Shown: positions 7,133 to 17,897 of the stretch, one piece after another
How positions within the stretch are numbered: the stretch's first letter is position 1
Layout: every line of letters begins with the position of its first letter
Assembly (NCBI RefSeq): GCF_900110955.1
Contig: NZ_FOFR01000001.1
Coordinates: 418,410-482,409, forward strand
Length of the DNA: 64,000 nucleotides
Source: Lentzea xinjiangensis
GTDB taxonomy: Bacteria; Actinomycetota; Actinomycetes; Mycobacteriales; Pseudonocardiaceae
Reading direction: 5' to 3'
The notes under the pieces: generated by a model
The model's input: only the letters and a program-made list of their open reading frames with translations
What the model was told of the DNA's origin: nothing
The model's database searches: none
Made by a program: the position numbers and the translations under genes

Positions 7133-8551
7133 GTGACGAAGCCCCGCATCGCCAACGTCCTCGCAGGTCGCTACGCCTCCACGTCGCTCGCGACGCTCTG
7201 GTCGGCCGAGCACAAGATCGTGCTGGAGCGTCAGCTGTGGCTCGCGGTGCTGCGGGCGCAGGCGGCCGCGGGCATCGACGTCCCGGCGACCGCGATCGCC
7301 GACTACGAGCGCGTGCTGGAGCAGGTCGACCTGGAGTCGATCGCCGCCCGCGAGCGGGTGACGCGGCACGACGTGAAGGCGCGCATCGAGGAGTTCAACG
7401 CGCTCGCGGGCCACGAGCAGGTCCACAAGGGCATGACCTCCCGCGACCTGACCGAGAACGTCGAGCAGTTGCAGGTGCTGCGCTCGCTCGAGCTGGTCCG
7501 CTCGAAGGTCGCGGCCGTGCTGGGACGCCTCGCGCGGCTCGCCGCCGAGCACTCCGGCCTGGTGATGGCCGGTCGCTCGCACAACGTGGCCGCGCAGGCC
7601 ACGACGCTGGGCAAGCGGTTCGCGACGGGCGCCGACGAGCTGCTGGTCGCGTTCACGCGCCTGGACGAGCTGATCGCGCGCTACCCGCTGCGCGGCATCA
7701 AGGGCCCGGTCGGCACCGCCCAGGACATGCTCGACCTGCTCGGCACGCCCGACCGGCTGGAGGAGCTGGAGCGCACGGTCGCGGGCCACCTCGGCTTCGA
7801 GCGGGTGCTGACCTCCGTCGGCCAGGTCTACCCGCGCTCGCTCGACTTCGACGTCGTGTCGACGCTCGTGCAGCTCGCGGCGGCGCCGTCGTCGGTGGCG
7901 AAGACCATCCGGCTGATGGCGGGCCACGAGCTGGTGACGGAGGGCTTCAAGCCCGGCCAGGTCGGTTCCAGCGCGATGCCGCACAAGATGAACACCCGCT
8001 CGTGCGAGCGGGTCAACGGCTTCGCGGTGATCCTGCGCGGCTACCTGTCGATGGTCGGCGAGCTCGCGGGCGACCAGTGGAACGAGGGCGACGTGTCGTG
8101 CTCGGTGGTCCGCCGGGTCGCGCTGCCGGACGCGTTCTTCGCGCTCGACGGGCTGCTGGAGACGTTCCTGACGGTGCTGGACGAGTTCGGCGCCTACCCG
8201 GCCGTGGTCGCCCGCGAGCTGGACCGCTACCTGCCGTTCCTGGGCACGACGAAGGTGCTGATGGCGGCCGTGCGCGCGGGCGTCGGCCGGGAGACCGCGC
8301 ACGAGGCCATCAAGGAGAACGCGGTGGCCGTGGCGCTGGCGATGCGGGAGCAGGGCCTCGCGCGGAACGACCTGCTGGACCGGCTCGCCGCGGACCCCCG
8401 GCTGCCGCTCGACCGGGCCGCTCTCGACGAGCTGCTGGCCGACCGCCTGTCGTTCACCGGCGTGGCGTCGGCGCAGGTCGCGTCCGTGGTGGAGCAGGTC
8501 GCCGCGGTCGTCGACAAGTACCCGGCCTACGAGCCGGAGCCGATCCTGTGA
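7133..8551 (+). CDS. purB: adenylosuccinate lyase
   Basis: A 472-residue member of the fumarase/aspartase superfamily. It removes fumarate from SAICAR and from adenylosuccinate in purine synthesis. The superfamily signature is GSSAMPHKMNTRSCERV near residue 285, holding the catalytic serine loop; TSRDLTEN and GRSHNVAAQ carry other active-site residues. Start GTG chosen from the leaderless -10 box. The next gene, a MOSC protein, overlaps by four bases; purC follows further on, but purine genes here are split by unrelated genes. Confidence 0.95.
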   Translation: MTKPRIANVLAGRYASTSLATLWSAEHKIVLERQLWLAVLRAQAAAGIDVPATAIADYERVLEQVDLESIAARERVTRHDVKARIEEFNALAGHEQVHKGMTSRDLTENVEQLQVLRSLELVRSKVAAVLGRLARLAAEHSGLVMAGRSHNVAAQATTLGKRFATGADELLVAFTRLDELIARYPLRGIKGPVGTAQDMLDLLGTPDRLEELERTVAGHLGFERVLTSVGQVYPRSLDFDVVSTLVQLAAAPSSVAKTIRLMAGHELVTEGFKPGQVGSSAMPHKMNTRSCERVNGFAVILRGYLSMVGELAGDQWNEGDVSCSVVRRVALPDAFFALDGLLETFLTVLDEFGAYPAVVARELDRYLPFLGTTKVLMAAVRAGVGRETAHEAIKENAVAVALAMREQGLARNDLLDRLAADPRLPLDRAALDELLADRLSFTGVASAQVASVVEQVAAVVDKYPAYEPEPIL

Positions 8552-9342
8552 TCGTCTCCGGCCTCGTCGTCTACCCGGTCAAGGGATGCGGCGGGATCCC
8601 GGTCCCGTCCTCGGCCGTCGACCTCACGGGACTGCGCGACGACCGGATGCTGATGCTCGTCGACGACGACGGCGTGTTCCTGTCCCAGCGCAAGGTGCCG
8701 GCGATGGCCGCGCTGCGTCCCTCCCTCGTGGACTCGTCACTGGTCCTCGGCGGGGAGTCGTTCCCGGTCCTCGCCGACGGCCCGCGGGTTCCGGTGACCG
8801 TCCACACGTGGCAGGGCTCGGCGATCGACCAGGGTGACGAGGCCGCGGCCTGCTTCTCCGACGCGCTCTCCCTGTCCGTGCGGCTCGTGCGGACGCCGCC
8901 GGACCTGCGCCGCGAGACGACCGGGGAGACCACCGGACTGGTGGGGTTCGCCGACGGCAACGCACTGCTGGTGATCTCGCTGTCCTCGTTGGACCACCTC
9001 AACGAGCGGATCCTGGACCGCGGCGGGGAACCGGTGCCGATGGACCGGTTCCGCCCCAACGTGGTCGTGTCCGGAGCACCGGAGCCGCACGTGGAGGACC
9101 GGGTGCGGCGCGCGGCGATCGGCGACGTGGAACTGGCTTACGCCAAGGACTGCGTGCGGTGCGCGGTGCCCATGGTCGACCAGGGCACCGGTTCCAAGGC
9201 CGGGCCGGAGCCGATCCGCTCGCTGGCGGCCTACCGGCGCGATCCCGACGGCGGCGTCACCTTCGGGATGAAGGCTCAGGTGGTGCGCACCGGCACCATC
9301 GCGACCGGCGACGAGGTCGACGTGCTGGAGTGGCAGGCCTAA
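8548..9342 (+). CDS. MOSC domain-containing protein
   Basis: A 264-residue protein with an N-terminal MOSC beta-barrel (residues 1 to about 110; YPVKGCGG near the start) and a C-terminal MOSC domain. CVRCAVPMVDQGTG near residue 202 is the conserved cysteine region that binds the molybdenum cofactor in YcbX/mARC proteins. It is probably a molybdenum-dependent N-oxide/N-hydroxylated compound reductase partner or cofactor carrier. GTG overlaps the purB stop (GTGA). The 3' end overlaps the opposing gene by four bases. Confidence 0.85.
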   Translation: MIVSGLVVYPVKGCGGIPVPSSAVDLTGLRDDRMLMLVDDDGVFLSQRKVPAMAALRPSLVDSSLVLGGESFPVLADGPRVPVTVHTWQGSAIDQGDEAAACFSDALSLSVRLVRTPPDLRRETTGETTGLVGFADGNALLVISLSSLDHLNERILDRGGEPVPMDRFRPNVVVSGAPEPHVEDRVRRAAIGDVELAYAKDCVRCAVPMVDQGTGSKAGPEPIRSLAAYRRDPDGGVTFGMKAQVVRTGTIATGDEVDVLEWQA

Positions 9343-9776
9343 GCCCGCTGCCAGCGCAGCCGGTTGCCGCGGTCCGGGTCCTTGCGGCAGACCAGCGGCT
9401 CGTCGCGCAGGCCGATGCCGCGCGCGCCTTCGGGGCCGCAGGTCGCGTTCTCGATGACGAGCAGGCCCCGCTGCGGGGGCTCCGTGGTCGTCGTGGGCTG
9501 CTGCACGGGCGGTGGCGGCTGCACCGGCGGCGGCTTCGGCTGCGTCGTCCTGGTCGTGGTGGTGGTCGTCGTGGTGGAGGTCGTGGTCTTGACCGTGATC
9601 TCGGCGACGTCCGGGGTCGGCACGATGCTGACCGACTGGGTCGTGCTCGTGTTCTGCGAGCTCGAGGCCGGCGATGAGACGGGGCTGGAGTCGATGCTCC
9701 ACCCCGCCACACCCAGCACGACGAGCAGCCCCACGCTTGCCGCGATCGGGATCCACAACGCCTTTCTGGTGAGCAC
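9339..9776 (-). CDS. membrane-anchored protein with Thr/Pro-rich stalk
   Basis: A 145-residue hypothetical protein. A short basic N-terminus (LTRK) and one hydrophobic segment (about 6-25) anchor it; then a Ser/Thr-rich stretch with long threonine runs (about 62-78) and a proline-rich segment ([12 protein letters not shown]) lead to a small C-terminal part with two cysteines (residues about 113 and 130). The likely shape is an extracellular stalk carrying a small disulphide-stabilised tip. GTG start with AAGGTG upstream. Function unknown. Confidence 0.65.
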   Translation of the reverse strand: MLTRKALWIPIAASVGLLVVLGVAGWSIDSSPVSSPASSSQNTSTTQSVSIVPTPDVAEITVKTTTSTTTTTTTTRTTQPKPPPVQPPPPVQQPTTTTEPPQRGLLVIENATCGPEGARGIGLRDEPLVCRKDPDRGNRLRWQRA

Positions 9777-9852
9777 GGGTGCACCTTAAGCTTCTTCGGC
9801 CCCGATCTGTAGTCAGCAGGGGTGCGCGTCGATTTCGCGCGTCACGGGCACG

Positions 9853-9858
9853 TAGGCT
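9853..9858 (+). promoter_or_regulatory. leaderless -10 box (TAGGCT) of purC
   Basis: TAGGCT ends seven bases before the GTG at 9866. This decides the start codon over upstream in-frame candidates, which would lie upstream of the transcription start. Confidence 0.6.
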
Positions 9859-9865
9859 GACCTGC

Positions 9866-10741
<876 letters not shown>

Positions 10742-10791
10742 GTTAGTTCTGGTTTCACGCGGATGTCACCACGGCGTGGCGCACTCAGAAC

Positions 10792-11442
10792 GTGCACTCA
10801 CAGCTCGTGGTCTCACTGTCCGGCATCGGTCCGCAGACACTCGACCGATGCGCTGATCTGGCCGCGGCCCTCGGCCCGCGGCGGGTGCCGTTGTCGCTGC
10901 TCGTGGTCCCCCGCGAGCTCGGCAGGGCGCAGGAATGGGTGCGGCAGCGCGCCGCGCTCGGCGACGCCGTCGTGCTGCACGGCCTCAGCCAACGGCGGTT
11001 GCCCGCCTACGAGGCCGGCCTGCTGCTCACGGGTGCGCGGGTGCAGATGGACGCCATCGGGCTCAAGGCCGACACGTTCGCGCCCCGGCGCTGCGTCGCG
11101 TCGCCCGGGACGTTGCTCGCGCTGGCCAAGCACAAGTTCACCCGCTGCGCTGACGCGCACGCCGTCCGCGACCTCGGCACCGGTCTCGCGACGCTCGGGC
11201 GCCTGCACGCGCTGACCGAGCGCAGCAGCTTCGGTGAGCTGCGGTCACTCGCGCTGGTCTACGCGACGGCCAGGTCCGCCCGGCGCGGCGGGCTGACCCG
11301 GATCACCGTGGACGCCCGCGACCTGCACCGGCCCGGTGCGCGCCAGGCCGTGCTCGACGCCGTGGACATCGCACTGGCCCACGACGCCGCGCCGACGACC
11401 TACGTCAAACTGCCGTCTCCTCGCCGCGCGGTAGCGGCCTGA
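10792..11442 (+). CDS. DUF2334-like polysaccharide deacetylase-fold protein
   Basis: A 216-residue protein resembling the DUF2334 group of the NodB-like polysaccharide deacetylase fold. It opens LVVSLSGIGPQTLDRC, then PLSLLVVP and LGDAVVLHGL, where the histidine corresponds to the metal-site strand. The usual first DD pair of active deacetylases is not obvious (SG instead), so activity is uncertain. It follows purC by 50 bases and its last 38 bases overlap the opposing MBL-fold gene. Confidence 0.65.
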   Translation: MHSQLVVSLSGIGPQTLDRCADLAAALGPRRVPLSLLVVPRELGRAQEWVRQRAALGDAVVLHGLSQRRLPAYEAGLLLTGARVQMDAIGLKADTFAPRRCVASPGTLLALAKHKFTRCADAHAVRDLGTGLATLGRLHALTERSSFGELRSLALVYATARSARRGGLTRITVDARDLHRPGARQAVLDAVDIALAHDAAPTTYVKLPSPRRAVAA

Positions 11443-12028
11443 CCCGCGTTCCCGCCGGCTTCAGGTTCTCGAAGTGCCGGTAGGCCATCTCCGGCATGGC
11501 GAGGACGGCCTCGTGGATGGGGACGGCGACCCGCGGCTCGACCGCGCGCATGAAGTCGACGGCCTCGCCGGTGCGCATCCACGGCGCGCCCGCGGGCAGG
11601 CCGAGCACGTCGACGTCCTCGTCGGGCACGAACAGCGCGTCGCCGGGGTGGTAGAACGCGCCGTCACCGATCACGTAACCGGTGTTCGGGATGACGGGGA
11701 TGTCCTGGTGGATGACCGCGTGCCGGCCGCCGACGACCTTGACGGTCGTGTCACCGACCTTGAGGACGTCACCCGGCCGGGCGACCGTCGGGTTGACGAC
11801 GCTCGGCGCCGTGCCCTCGTCGACGACCAGCAACGCCCGCGGGTTGGCCGCGAGCAGCGCGGGCAGCCTCTTCGCGTCGACGTGGTCGAAGTGCTGGTGC
11901 GTGACCAGCACCGCGTCCAGGTCCGTCACGTCCTCGAACCCGCTGGAGAACGTGCCGGGATCGATCAGGACGCGCGTGGTCCCGGTGTCGATCAGCACGC
12001 AGGCATGACCGAAGTGGACGAGTTGCAC
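11405..12028 (-). CDS. MBL-fold metal-dependent hydrolase, UlaG-like
   Basis: A 207-residue metallo-beta-lactamase-fold protein. It begins VQLVHFGHACVLI and has the metal motif THQHFDHVD near residue 54, with later histidines in GRHAVIH, FYHPGD and PIHEAV completing a UlaG-type site. GTG at 12028 is preferred over ATG at 12040 because GGAGG lies five bases before it and because UlaG-like proteins start just before the HFGHA strand. It is divergent from the secreted protease gene. Substrate unknown. Confidence 0.85.
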   Translation of the reverse strand: MQLVHFGHACVLIDTGTTRVLIDPGTFSSGFEDVTDLDAVLVTHQHFDHVDAKRLPALLAANPRALLVVDEGTAPSVVNPTVARPGDVLKVGDTTVKVVGGRHAVIHQDIPVIPNTGYVIGDGAFYHPGDALFVPDEDVDVLGLPAGAPWMRTGEAVDFMRAVEPRVAVPIHEAVLAMPEMAYRHFENLKPAGTRVRPLPRGEETAV

Positions 12029-12094
12029 GGATTCCTCCATTACCGACGTTTGGCGGGCTGACACGGTCAGGTGACGTCGGAAGTATCAAAGAGC

Positions 12095-13219
12095 ATGAGG
12101 AAAACCCTGCAACTCCTCACGGCACTGGCGCTCGCCCTGCCGATGACGACCATCGTCCCTGCTACCACCACCTCTACACCTGCTCAGGCGCAATCGCCGC
12201 AGACGCAGGAGATCGGCACCGAGGAGTCGCTCTCGGTCCGCGTGGGTGGCAAGTCCCTCTCGACCTCGATCGACCGGCCGGGATCCGGGTACGTGAAGAT
12301 CCACTTCACCGACCTCCGCCTCCTGCCGGGTGACGTGCTCACGGTGTCGAACCCTGACGGCACCGAGAAGTACGCGTACACGAGGGACCTGAAGTCCTCC
12401 CTGACGGCGACTCCCGACGCGACCGGCTTCTGGGCCATGTCGATCACCGGCTCGACGGCCGTGGTGTCGGTGACGAACCCGCTGTCGCGCGTCCGGATCG
12501 ACAAGATCACGCGCGGCTACACCGAGGCCGAGATGTCCGCGCAGCCGTCCGTGCGGAGCGTCTGCGGCACGAACGACTACAAGGACGCGGTCTGCTACCA
12601 GTCCAGCAACCCGACCGAGTTCGGCAAGACCGCGTCCGTCGCGAAGCTGCTGCGCAACGGCAGCTCGCTGTGCACCGCGTGGCGGGTCGGCCCCAACAAC
12701 CGCCTGCTGACCAACAACCACTGCTTCACCAGCACCAGCGGCATCGAGGTGTGGTTCAACTACCAGTGCCCGACCTGCGGCGGCACCGCGTCGGCGACGA
12801 CGACGAAGGTGCTGGCGGCGCAGGTCCTGCGCACCAACGCCGCGCTCGACTACACCCTCTTCACCGTGAACAACTTCGCGGCCATCAGCTCGTTCGGCTA
12901 CCTCGAACTGGACGCGCGCGTTCCGGCCGTGGGTGAGGAGATGTACGTCATCGGTCACCCGGCCGGGAAGCTGAAGAAGCTGTCGTTGCGTGACGACAAC
13001 AACGGCGGCGGCTACTGCGTCGTGCGCGCGGTGCGCGTGAACGGCAGCTCGTCGCAGTCCGACATCAGCTACATGTGCGACACCGAGGGTGGCTCGTCCG
13101 GTTCGCCGGTGCTGTCGAGGCGCACGCACAAGGTGATCGGGTTGCACCACTTCGGCGGCTGCCCGAACCAGGGCGTGCGCATCGACCTGGTGGCCGCGCA
13201 GATCAGCTCACTGCTGTAA
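12095..13219 (+). CDS. secreted trypsin-like serine endopeptidase
   Basis: A 374-residue exported protease. MRKTLQLLTALALALPMT begins a Sec signal peptide ending near AQA (about residue 30). A pre-domain of about 110 residues follows, then the S1-type domain with His in TNNHCF (about 208), Asp in ALDYTL (about 252) and Ser in EGGSSGSPV (about 335). Several cysteines suggest disulphides, as expected outside the cell. The arrangement resembles lysyl/glutamyl endopeptidase-like bacterial proteases. ATG at 12095 is preferred over 12071 because it begins directly at the signal peptide. Confidence 0.88.
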   Translation: MRKTLQLLTALALALPMTTIVPATTTSTPAQAQSPQTQEIGTEESLSVRVGGKSLSTSIDRPGSGYVKIHFTDLRLLPGDVLTVSNPDGTEKYAYTRDLKSSLTATPDATGFWAMSITGSTAVVSVTNPLSRVRIDKITRGYTEAEMSAQPSVRSVCGTNDYKDAVCYQSSNPTEFGKTASVAKLLRNGSSLCTAWRVGPNNRLLTNNHCFTSTSGIEVWFNYQCPTCGGTASATTTKVLAAQVLRTNAALDYTLFTVNNFAAISSFGYLELDARVPAVGEEMYVIGHPAGKLKKLSLRDDNNGGGYCVVRAVRVNGSSSQSDISYMCDTEGGSSGSPVLSRRTHKVIGLHHFGGCPNQGVRIDLVAAQISSLL

Positions 13220-14183
13220 GGATCTCCTGCTCCTCCGCCGCGGTGAGCCCGGCCTTGCGGGGCCGGTCCAGCCCGAGGCCGCGCTCGTACTCCAGCGAGT
13301 CGAGCGCGGTCTCGGCCAGCGGCCTGACCCGCAGCCCGTTCGCGAGCGCGTTGCTCACGTCGCGCCCGACCATCCGGGCCCACTCCCGCGGCAACCACAG
13401 CGGCAACGACCGCGGCCCGGCCCACGGGTTGACCTCCAGCCGCTGCAGCACGCTCTCCGCGACGGGCACGAGCTGCGTCCCGGGCGGCGCGGTGGCCCCG
13501 GCGATCTCCCCGATGGCCATCTGGAACGGCATCACCGGCCCGGTCGAGTCGTACGTGCCCGTCACCCGCTCCTCGGCCGCGAAGACGATCCACCGCGCCA
13601 GGTCGCGCACGTCGATGTGCTGGAACCCCAGCTCGGGGCTGTCCGGCACGACCACCCGGCCACCCCGGCTCAGCCGGGCGGGCCAGTACCCGAACCGGTC
13701 GCTCGGGTCGTCCGGCCCGGTGATCAGCCCGGCCCTGACGACGAACTCGCGCCCGGCGACGGCCTCCCGCACGGCGTTCTCGCTGGCCACCTTGACGCTG
13801 CCGTACCGCTCGGACGTGAACTCCTCCGCCGGGTCGTCCTCGAGCGGCGGCAGGAGCTCGTCGCTGCCCGTCGCGTGGTCCGCGTAGACCGAGATGCTGG
13901 ACACGAACGTCCAGTGCGGTGTCGTCGGCCCGAACGCCTCCAACGCGTCCCGCACCCAGTTCACCGAGTACTTCGAGACGTCGACGACCGCGTCGAACCG
14001 CTCGCCGGCGAGCTGGTCGAACGCGCCGGGCCTGTTCCGGTCGAGCGGGACCAGGCGGGCGCCCTCGGGTACCTCGCCCGAAGCACCGCGAGCGCCGCAC
14101 ACCACGTCGTGACCCCGGCGGACGGCCTCCGCGGTGATCGCCTTGCTGAGGAACACGGTTCCGCCGAGCACCAGGATCTTCAT
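13203..14183 (-). CDS. NAD-dependent epimerase/dehydratase (extended SDR)
   Basis: A 326-residue Rossmann-fold protein with the glycine motif LGGTVFLS at the N-terminus and the catalytic pair in RYGSVKVASE (Tyr-x-x-x-Lys). It is an atypical extended SDR of the NAD-dependent epimerase type; the substrate is unknown. ATG at 14183 puts the motif at residue 6, as usual. The 3' end overlaps the opposing protease gene by 17 bases. Confidence 0.85.
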   Translation of the reverse strand: MKILVLGGTVFLSKAITAEAVRRGHDVVCGARGASGEVPEGARLVPLDRNRPGAFDQLAGERFDAVVDVSKYSVNWVRDALEAFGPTTPHWTFVSSISVYADHATGSDELLPPLEDDPAEEFTSERYGSVKVASENAVREAVAGREFVVRAGLITGPDDPSDRFGYWPARLSRGGRVVVPDSPELGFQHIDVRDLARWIVFAAEERVTGTYDSTGPVMPFQMAIGEIAGATAPPGTQLVPVAESVLQRLEVNPWAGPRSLPLWLPREWARMVGRDVSNALANGLRVRPLAETALDSLEYERGLGLDRPRKAGLTAAEEQEILTAVS

Positions 14184-14308
14184 GATCCCCAGCATCCGTC
14201 CGATCGGACCGGACTGCCAGCTGCTCCGCTGTCAGCGAAACGGCTCGATCGGCTGGTTCCGCTCCAGTATCGTTCGGACCCGGCCGATGCAGGCGAACTG
14301 CACTGCAA

Positions 14309-14600
14309 GAAGGAGGCACCGAGCCGGCGCAGGCTGATCGCCTCCCGGCTTGCCGGCGAGCGGGTTTCCGTGCGGCTGTACACACGCGGCTGTGGTTGAG
14401 GCGGCTCGGCAGACGTGCCTCGAGAGCCTCGTCACCGACCTGCTGAAGGTCGACGCCCACCGGCTCGTCCTCGACTCGCGTGACCAGCGCGACCGCTTCG
14501 ACGCACAGACGATCCGCAAGCAGTTCCGCCGGAACAAGCCGCTTCACCCGATGGTGGGGGCCGGTGAAGATGTGCCGCCGAACACCTGTCGAGTTGATGA
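14309..14600 (+). pseudogene. decayed gene remnant with lost start codon and frameshift
   Basis: A ribosome-binding site, GAAGGAGG (14309-14316), is followed six bases later by codons for SRRRLIASRLAGERVSVRLY with no start codon in front. That frame stops at 14397-14399, while the adjacent frame carries on with protein-like sequence from about 14385 (AVVEAARQTCLESLVTDLL, VDAHRLVLDSRDQRDR). I read this as one ancestral gene that lost its ATG and gained a frameshift. I do not recognise the family with certainty. The rest of the stretch 14184-14663 shows no other gene. Confidence 0.5.
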
Positions 14601-14614
14601 ACACCCAGGTCAGG

Positions 14615-14620
14615 TAGGCT
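14615..14620 (+). promoter_or_regulatory. -10 box (TAGGCT) upstream of purSQL
   Basis: TAGGCT at 14615-14620 would start transcription near 14627, giving purS a leader of about 37 bases that contains the GGGAGC ribosome site. It is identical to the purC -10 hexamer. Confidence 0.45.
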
Positions 14621-14663
14621 CTCCGAGTACCGCCAGCCCCCTCAAACCCGGGAGCAGTCTGTC

Positions 14664-14903
14664 GTGGCCCGAGTCGTCGTCGACGTCATGCCGAAGCCCG
14701 AAATTCTCGACCCGCAAGGCCAGGCGGTGGCGAACGCGCTGCCGCGCCTCGGTTTCGACGGCATCACCGCCGTCCGCCAGGGCAAGCACTTCGAGCTGGA
14801 GGTCGCCGACGACGTCGACGACGCCACGCTCGCCAAGATCGCTGAGAACTTCCTCGCCAACCCCGTGATCGAGGACTGGACCGTGCGCAGGGTCGAGGCA
14901 TGA
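14664..14903 (+). CDS. purS: phosphoribosylformylglycinamidine synthase subunit PurS
   Basis: A 79-residue PurS, the small structural subunit that couples PurQ and PurL in the three-subunit FGAM synthetase. It has [18 protein letters not shown] at the start and ends with the strand EDWTVRRVE. The GTG at 14664 follows GGGAGC. Its stop overlaps the purQ start (ATGA), fitting the obligate 1:1 assembly of the three subunits. Confidence 0.95.
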   Translation: MARVVVDVMPKPEILDPQGQAVANALPRLGFDGITAVRQGKHFELEVADDVDDATLAKIAENFLANPVIEDWTVRRVEA

Positions 14904-15571
14904 GGGTCGGTGTCATCACCTTCCCCGGCACGCTCGACGACGTCGACGCGCTGCGGGCCGTGAAGTACGCCGACGGGGAGGCCGTGCCGCTGTGGCACGG
15001 CGACCACGACCTCAAGGGCGTCGACGCGGTCATCGTGCCGGGTGGGTTCTCCTACGGCGACTACCTGCGGTGCGGTGCAATCGCCCGGTTCGCGCCGGTC
15101 ATGCAGGAAGTGGTCGAGGCCGCGAACAAGGGGATGCCGGTCCTCGGCATCTGCAACGGCTTCCAGATCCTCGCCGAGGCGCACCTGCTGCCGGGTGCGC
15201 TCGTCCGCAACCACAAGCTGCACTTCGTGTGCCGCGACCAGTGGCTGAAGGTCGAGAACAACACCACCGCGTGGACCACCCGCTACGACCCGGGCGCCGA
15301 GATCCTCGTGCCGCTGAAGTCCGGCGAGGGCGGCTACCAGGCGAACGAGGAGACGCTGCGGGAGCTCGAGGGCGAGGGCCGGGTCGTCTTCCGGTACGTC
15401 GGCGAGAACCCCAACGGCAGCCGCAACAACATCGCGGGCATCACCAACGCCAGGGGCAACGTCGTGGGCCTCATGCCGCACCCCGAGCACGCCATCGACG
15501 CGCTCACCGGTCCCACCGACGACGGTCTCGGGATGTTCCTGTCCCTGCTCGACTCGGTGGTGAAGGCATGA
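14900..15571 (+). CDS. purQ: phosphoribosylformylglycinamidine synthase subunit PurQ
   Basis: A 223-residue class I glutamine amidotransferase that supplies ammonia to PurL. The nucleophile cysteine is in [11 protein letters not shown] (about residue 86), and the His/Glu of the triad lie in MPHPEHAID. Overlaps purS by four bases and purL by four bases. Confidence 0.96.
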   Translation: MRVGVITFPGTLDDVDALRAVKYADGEAVPLWHGDHDLKGVDAVIVPGGFSYGDYLRCGAIARFAPVMQEVVEAANKGMPVLGICNGFQILAEAHLLPGALVRNHKLHFVCRDQWLKVENNTTAWTTRYDPGAEILVPLKSGEGGYQANEETLRELEGEGRVVFRYVGENPNGSRNNIAGITNARGNVVGLMPHPEHAIDALTGPTDDGLGMFLSLLDSVVKA

Positions 15572-17826
15572 TCGACACCGTCAAGAACGCCGAGAGCACG
15601 CCGGACCAGGAGCAGCCCTACAAGGAGCTGGGCCTGAAGGACGACGAGTACGCGCGCATCAAGGAGATCCTCGGCCGCCGTCCCACGGACGCCGAGCTCG
15701 CGATGTACTCGGTCATGTGGAGCGAGCACTGCTCCTACAAGTCGTCCAAGGTGCACCTGAAGTACTTCGGTGAGACCACGACCGACGAGATGCGCTCCAA
15801 GATGCTCGCGGGCATCGGCGAGAACGCGGGCGTCGTCGACATCGGCGACGGCTGGGCGGTCACGTTCAAGGTCGAGAGCCACAACCACCCGTCGTACGTC
15901 GAGCCCTACCAGGGCGCGGCGACCGGTGTCGGCGGCATCGTCCGCGACATCCTCGCGATGGGCGCGCGGCCGCTCGCGGTCATGGACCCGCTCCGGTTCG
16001 GCAAGCCGGACGCGGCGGACACCAAGCGCGTGCTGCCCGGCATCGTCGCGGGCGTCGGCGGCTACGGCAACTGCCTGGGCCTGCCGAACATCGGCGGCGA
16101 GGTCGTGTTCGACGAGTCCTACCAGGGCAACCCGCTGGTCAACGCCCTGTGCGTCGGTGCGATGAAGGTCGAGGACCTCCACCTCGCCCACGCGTCCGGT
16201 GCCGGCAACAAGGTCATCCTCTACGGCGCGCGCACCGGCCTCGACGGCATCGGCGGCGTGAGCGTCCTGGCGAGCGAGACGTTCGACGACACCGCCGGCA
16301 AGCGCAAGAAGCTGCCGAGCGTGCAGGTCGGCGACCCGTTCACCGAGAAGGTGCTGATCGAGTGCTCGCTCGAGCTCTTCGAGAAGGGCATCGTCGTCGG
16401 CATCCAGGACCTCGGCGGCGCGGGCCTGTCCTGCGCGACCAGCGAGCTCGCCTCCGCCGGTGACGGCGGCATGCACGTCTGGCTGGAGCGGGTGCCGCTG
16501 CGCGCCACGGGCATGACCCCCGCGGAGATCCTCTCCAGCGAGTCCCAGGAACGCATGTGCGCGGTCGTCGAGCCCGCGAACGTCGAGGCGTTCATGGAGG
16601 TGTGCCGGAAGTGGGACGTCATCGCCACCGAGATCGGTGAGGTGACGGACGGCGACCGCCTGGTCATCACCTACCACGACGAGGTCGTCGTCGACGTGCC
16701 GCCGCGCACCGTCGCCCACGAGGGCCCCGTCTACCACCGGCCGATCGAGCGCCCGGCGGACCAGGACGAGCTGCAGGCGAACACGCCGGACAGCCTGCCC
16801 AGGCCTGCCGGTGACGAGCTGCTGGAACTCGTCAAGACCCAGGCTGCCAGCCCCAACCTGGCCTCCAAGCGGTGGGTCACGCAGCAGTACGACCGGTACG
16901 TCCGCGGCAACACCGTCCTGGCGCAGCCGAGCGACGGCGGCATGATCCAGATCGACGAGGAGACGCACCGCGGTGTCGCTCTCTCGACGGACTGCAACGG
17001 CCGCTACACCAAGCTCGACCCGTACGAGGGCGCGAAGCTCGCGCTGGCCGAGGCCTACCGCAACGTCGCGGCCACCGGCGCCACGCCGGTCGCCGTCACG
17101 AACTGCCTCAACTTCGGCTCGCCGGAGGACCCCGGGGTCATGTGGCAGTTCGAGCAGGCCGTGAAGGGCCTCGCGGACGGCTGCGCGGAGCTCGGCATCC
17201 CGGTGACGGGCGGCAACGTGAGCTTCTACAACCAGACCGGTTCCACGGCGATCCTGCCGACGCCGGTCGTGGGCGTGCTGGGCGTGATCGACGACGTGCG
17301 GCGCCGCATCCCCACCGGGATCGGGGCCGAGGCCGGCGAGACGCTGCTGCTGCTCGGCGAGACGAAGGACGAGTTCGGCGGGTCGGAGTGGGCGCACGTC
17401 GTCCACGGCCACCTCGGCGGTCTGCCGCCGAAGGCCGACCTGAAGCGCGAGAAGCTGCTCGGCGAGGTCCTCGTCGCGGGCTCCCGCGACGGCATGGTCT
17501 CCGCCGCGCACGACCTCGCCGAGGGCGGCCTGGCCCAGGCGCTGGTCGAGACCTGCCTGATCGGTGAGACGGGCGCGCGGGTGTTCCTCGACGGTGACCT
17601 GTTCACCGAGCTGTTCAGCGAGTCGGCCGGCCGCGTGCTGGTCGCCGTGCCGCGCACCGAGGAGCAGCGCTTCACCGACATGTGCACCGCGCGCGCTCTG
17701 CCGTGGCGCAAGGTCGGTGTCGTCGACCCGGAGTCGAACGCCCTGGAGATCCAGAACCTCGGTCAGCTCCCGCTCGACGAGCTCCGCGAGGCCTGGGAAG
17801 GCACCCTCCCCGCGCTGTTCGACTGA
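15568..17826 (+). CDS. purL: phosphoribosylformylglycinamidine synthase subunit PurL
   Basis: A 752-residue small-type PurL, which uses ATP and ammonia from PurQ to convert FGAR to FGAM. Landmarks are [11 protein letters not shown], the metal/ATP region [20 protein letters not shown], and the repeated AIR-synthetase-like halves. The length matches small PurL partners of PurS/PurQ. The ATG overlaps the purQ stop (ATGA). A strong hairpin follows the stop. Confidence 0.96.
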   Translation: MIDTVKNAESTPDQEQPYKELGLKDDEYARIKEILGRRPTDAELAMYSVMWSEHCSYKSSKVHLKYFGETTTDEMRSKMLAGIGENAGVVDIGDGWAVTFKVESHNHPSYVEPYQGAATGVGGIVRDILAMGARPLAVMDPLRFGKPDAADTKRVLPGIVAGVGGYGNCLGLPNIGGEVVFDESYQGNPLVNALCVGAMKVEDLHLAHASGAGNKVILYGARTGLDGIGGVSVLASETFDDTAGKRKKLPSVQVGDPFTEKVLIECSLELFEKGIVVGIQDLGGAGLSCATSELASAGDGGMHVWLERVPLRATGMTPAEILSSESQERMCAVVEPANVEAFMEVCRKWDVIATEIGEVTDGDRLVITYHDEVVVDVPPRTVAHEGPVYHRPIERPADQDELQANTPDSLPRPAGDELLELVKTQAASPNLASKRWVTQQYDRYVRGNTVLAQPSDGGMIQIDEETHRGVALSTDCNGRYTKLDPYEGAKLALAEAYRNVAATGATPVAVTNCLNFGSPEDPGVMWQFEQAVKGLADGCAELGIPVTGGNVSFYNQTGSTAILPTPVVGVLGVIDDVRRRIPTGIGAEAGETLLLLGETKDEFGGSEWAHVVHGHLGGLPPKADLKREKLLGEVLVAGSRDGMVSAAHDLAEGGLAQALVETCLIGETGARVFLDGDLFTELFSESAGRVLVAVPRTEEQRFTDMCTARALPWRKVGVVDPESNALEIQNLGQLPLDELREAWEGTLPALFD

Positions 17827-17835
17827 TTTTCACGT

Positions 17836-17884
17836 AACGCGGGGGCCCTGCGTTTCCTCCTGGGGAACGCGGGGCCCCCGCGTT
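17836..17884 (+). terminator. hairpin terminator after purL
   Basis: AACGCGGGGGCCC (17836-17848) and GGGCCCCCGCGTT (17872-17884) are perfectly complementary 13-bp arms with a 23-base loop. It lies between the convergent ends of purL and the GH25 gene, so it can serve both. No T-run follows, which is usual in high-GC actinobacteria. Confidence 0.8.
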
Positions 17885-17897
17885 CCCGAAGCCGGGG

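Noticed and set aside
17836..17884. Possible small RNA or attenuator after purL
   Set aside because: The perfect stem between two convergent genes is explained well enough as a bidirectional terminator.
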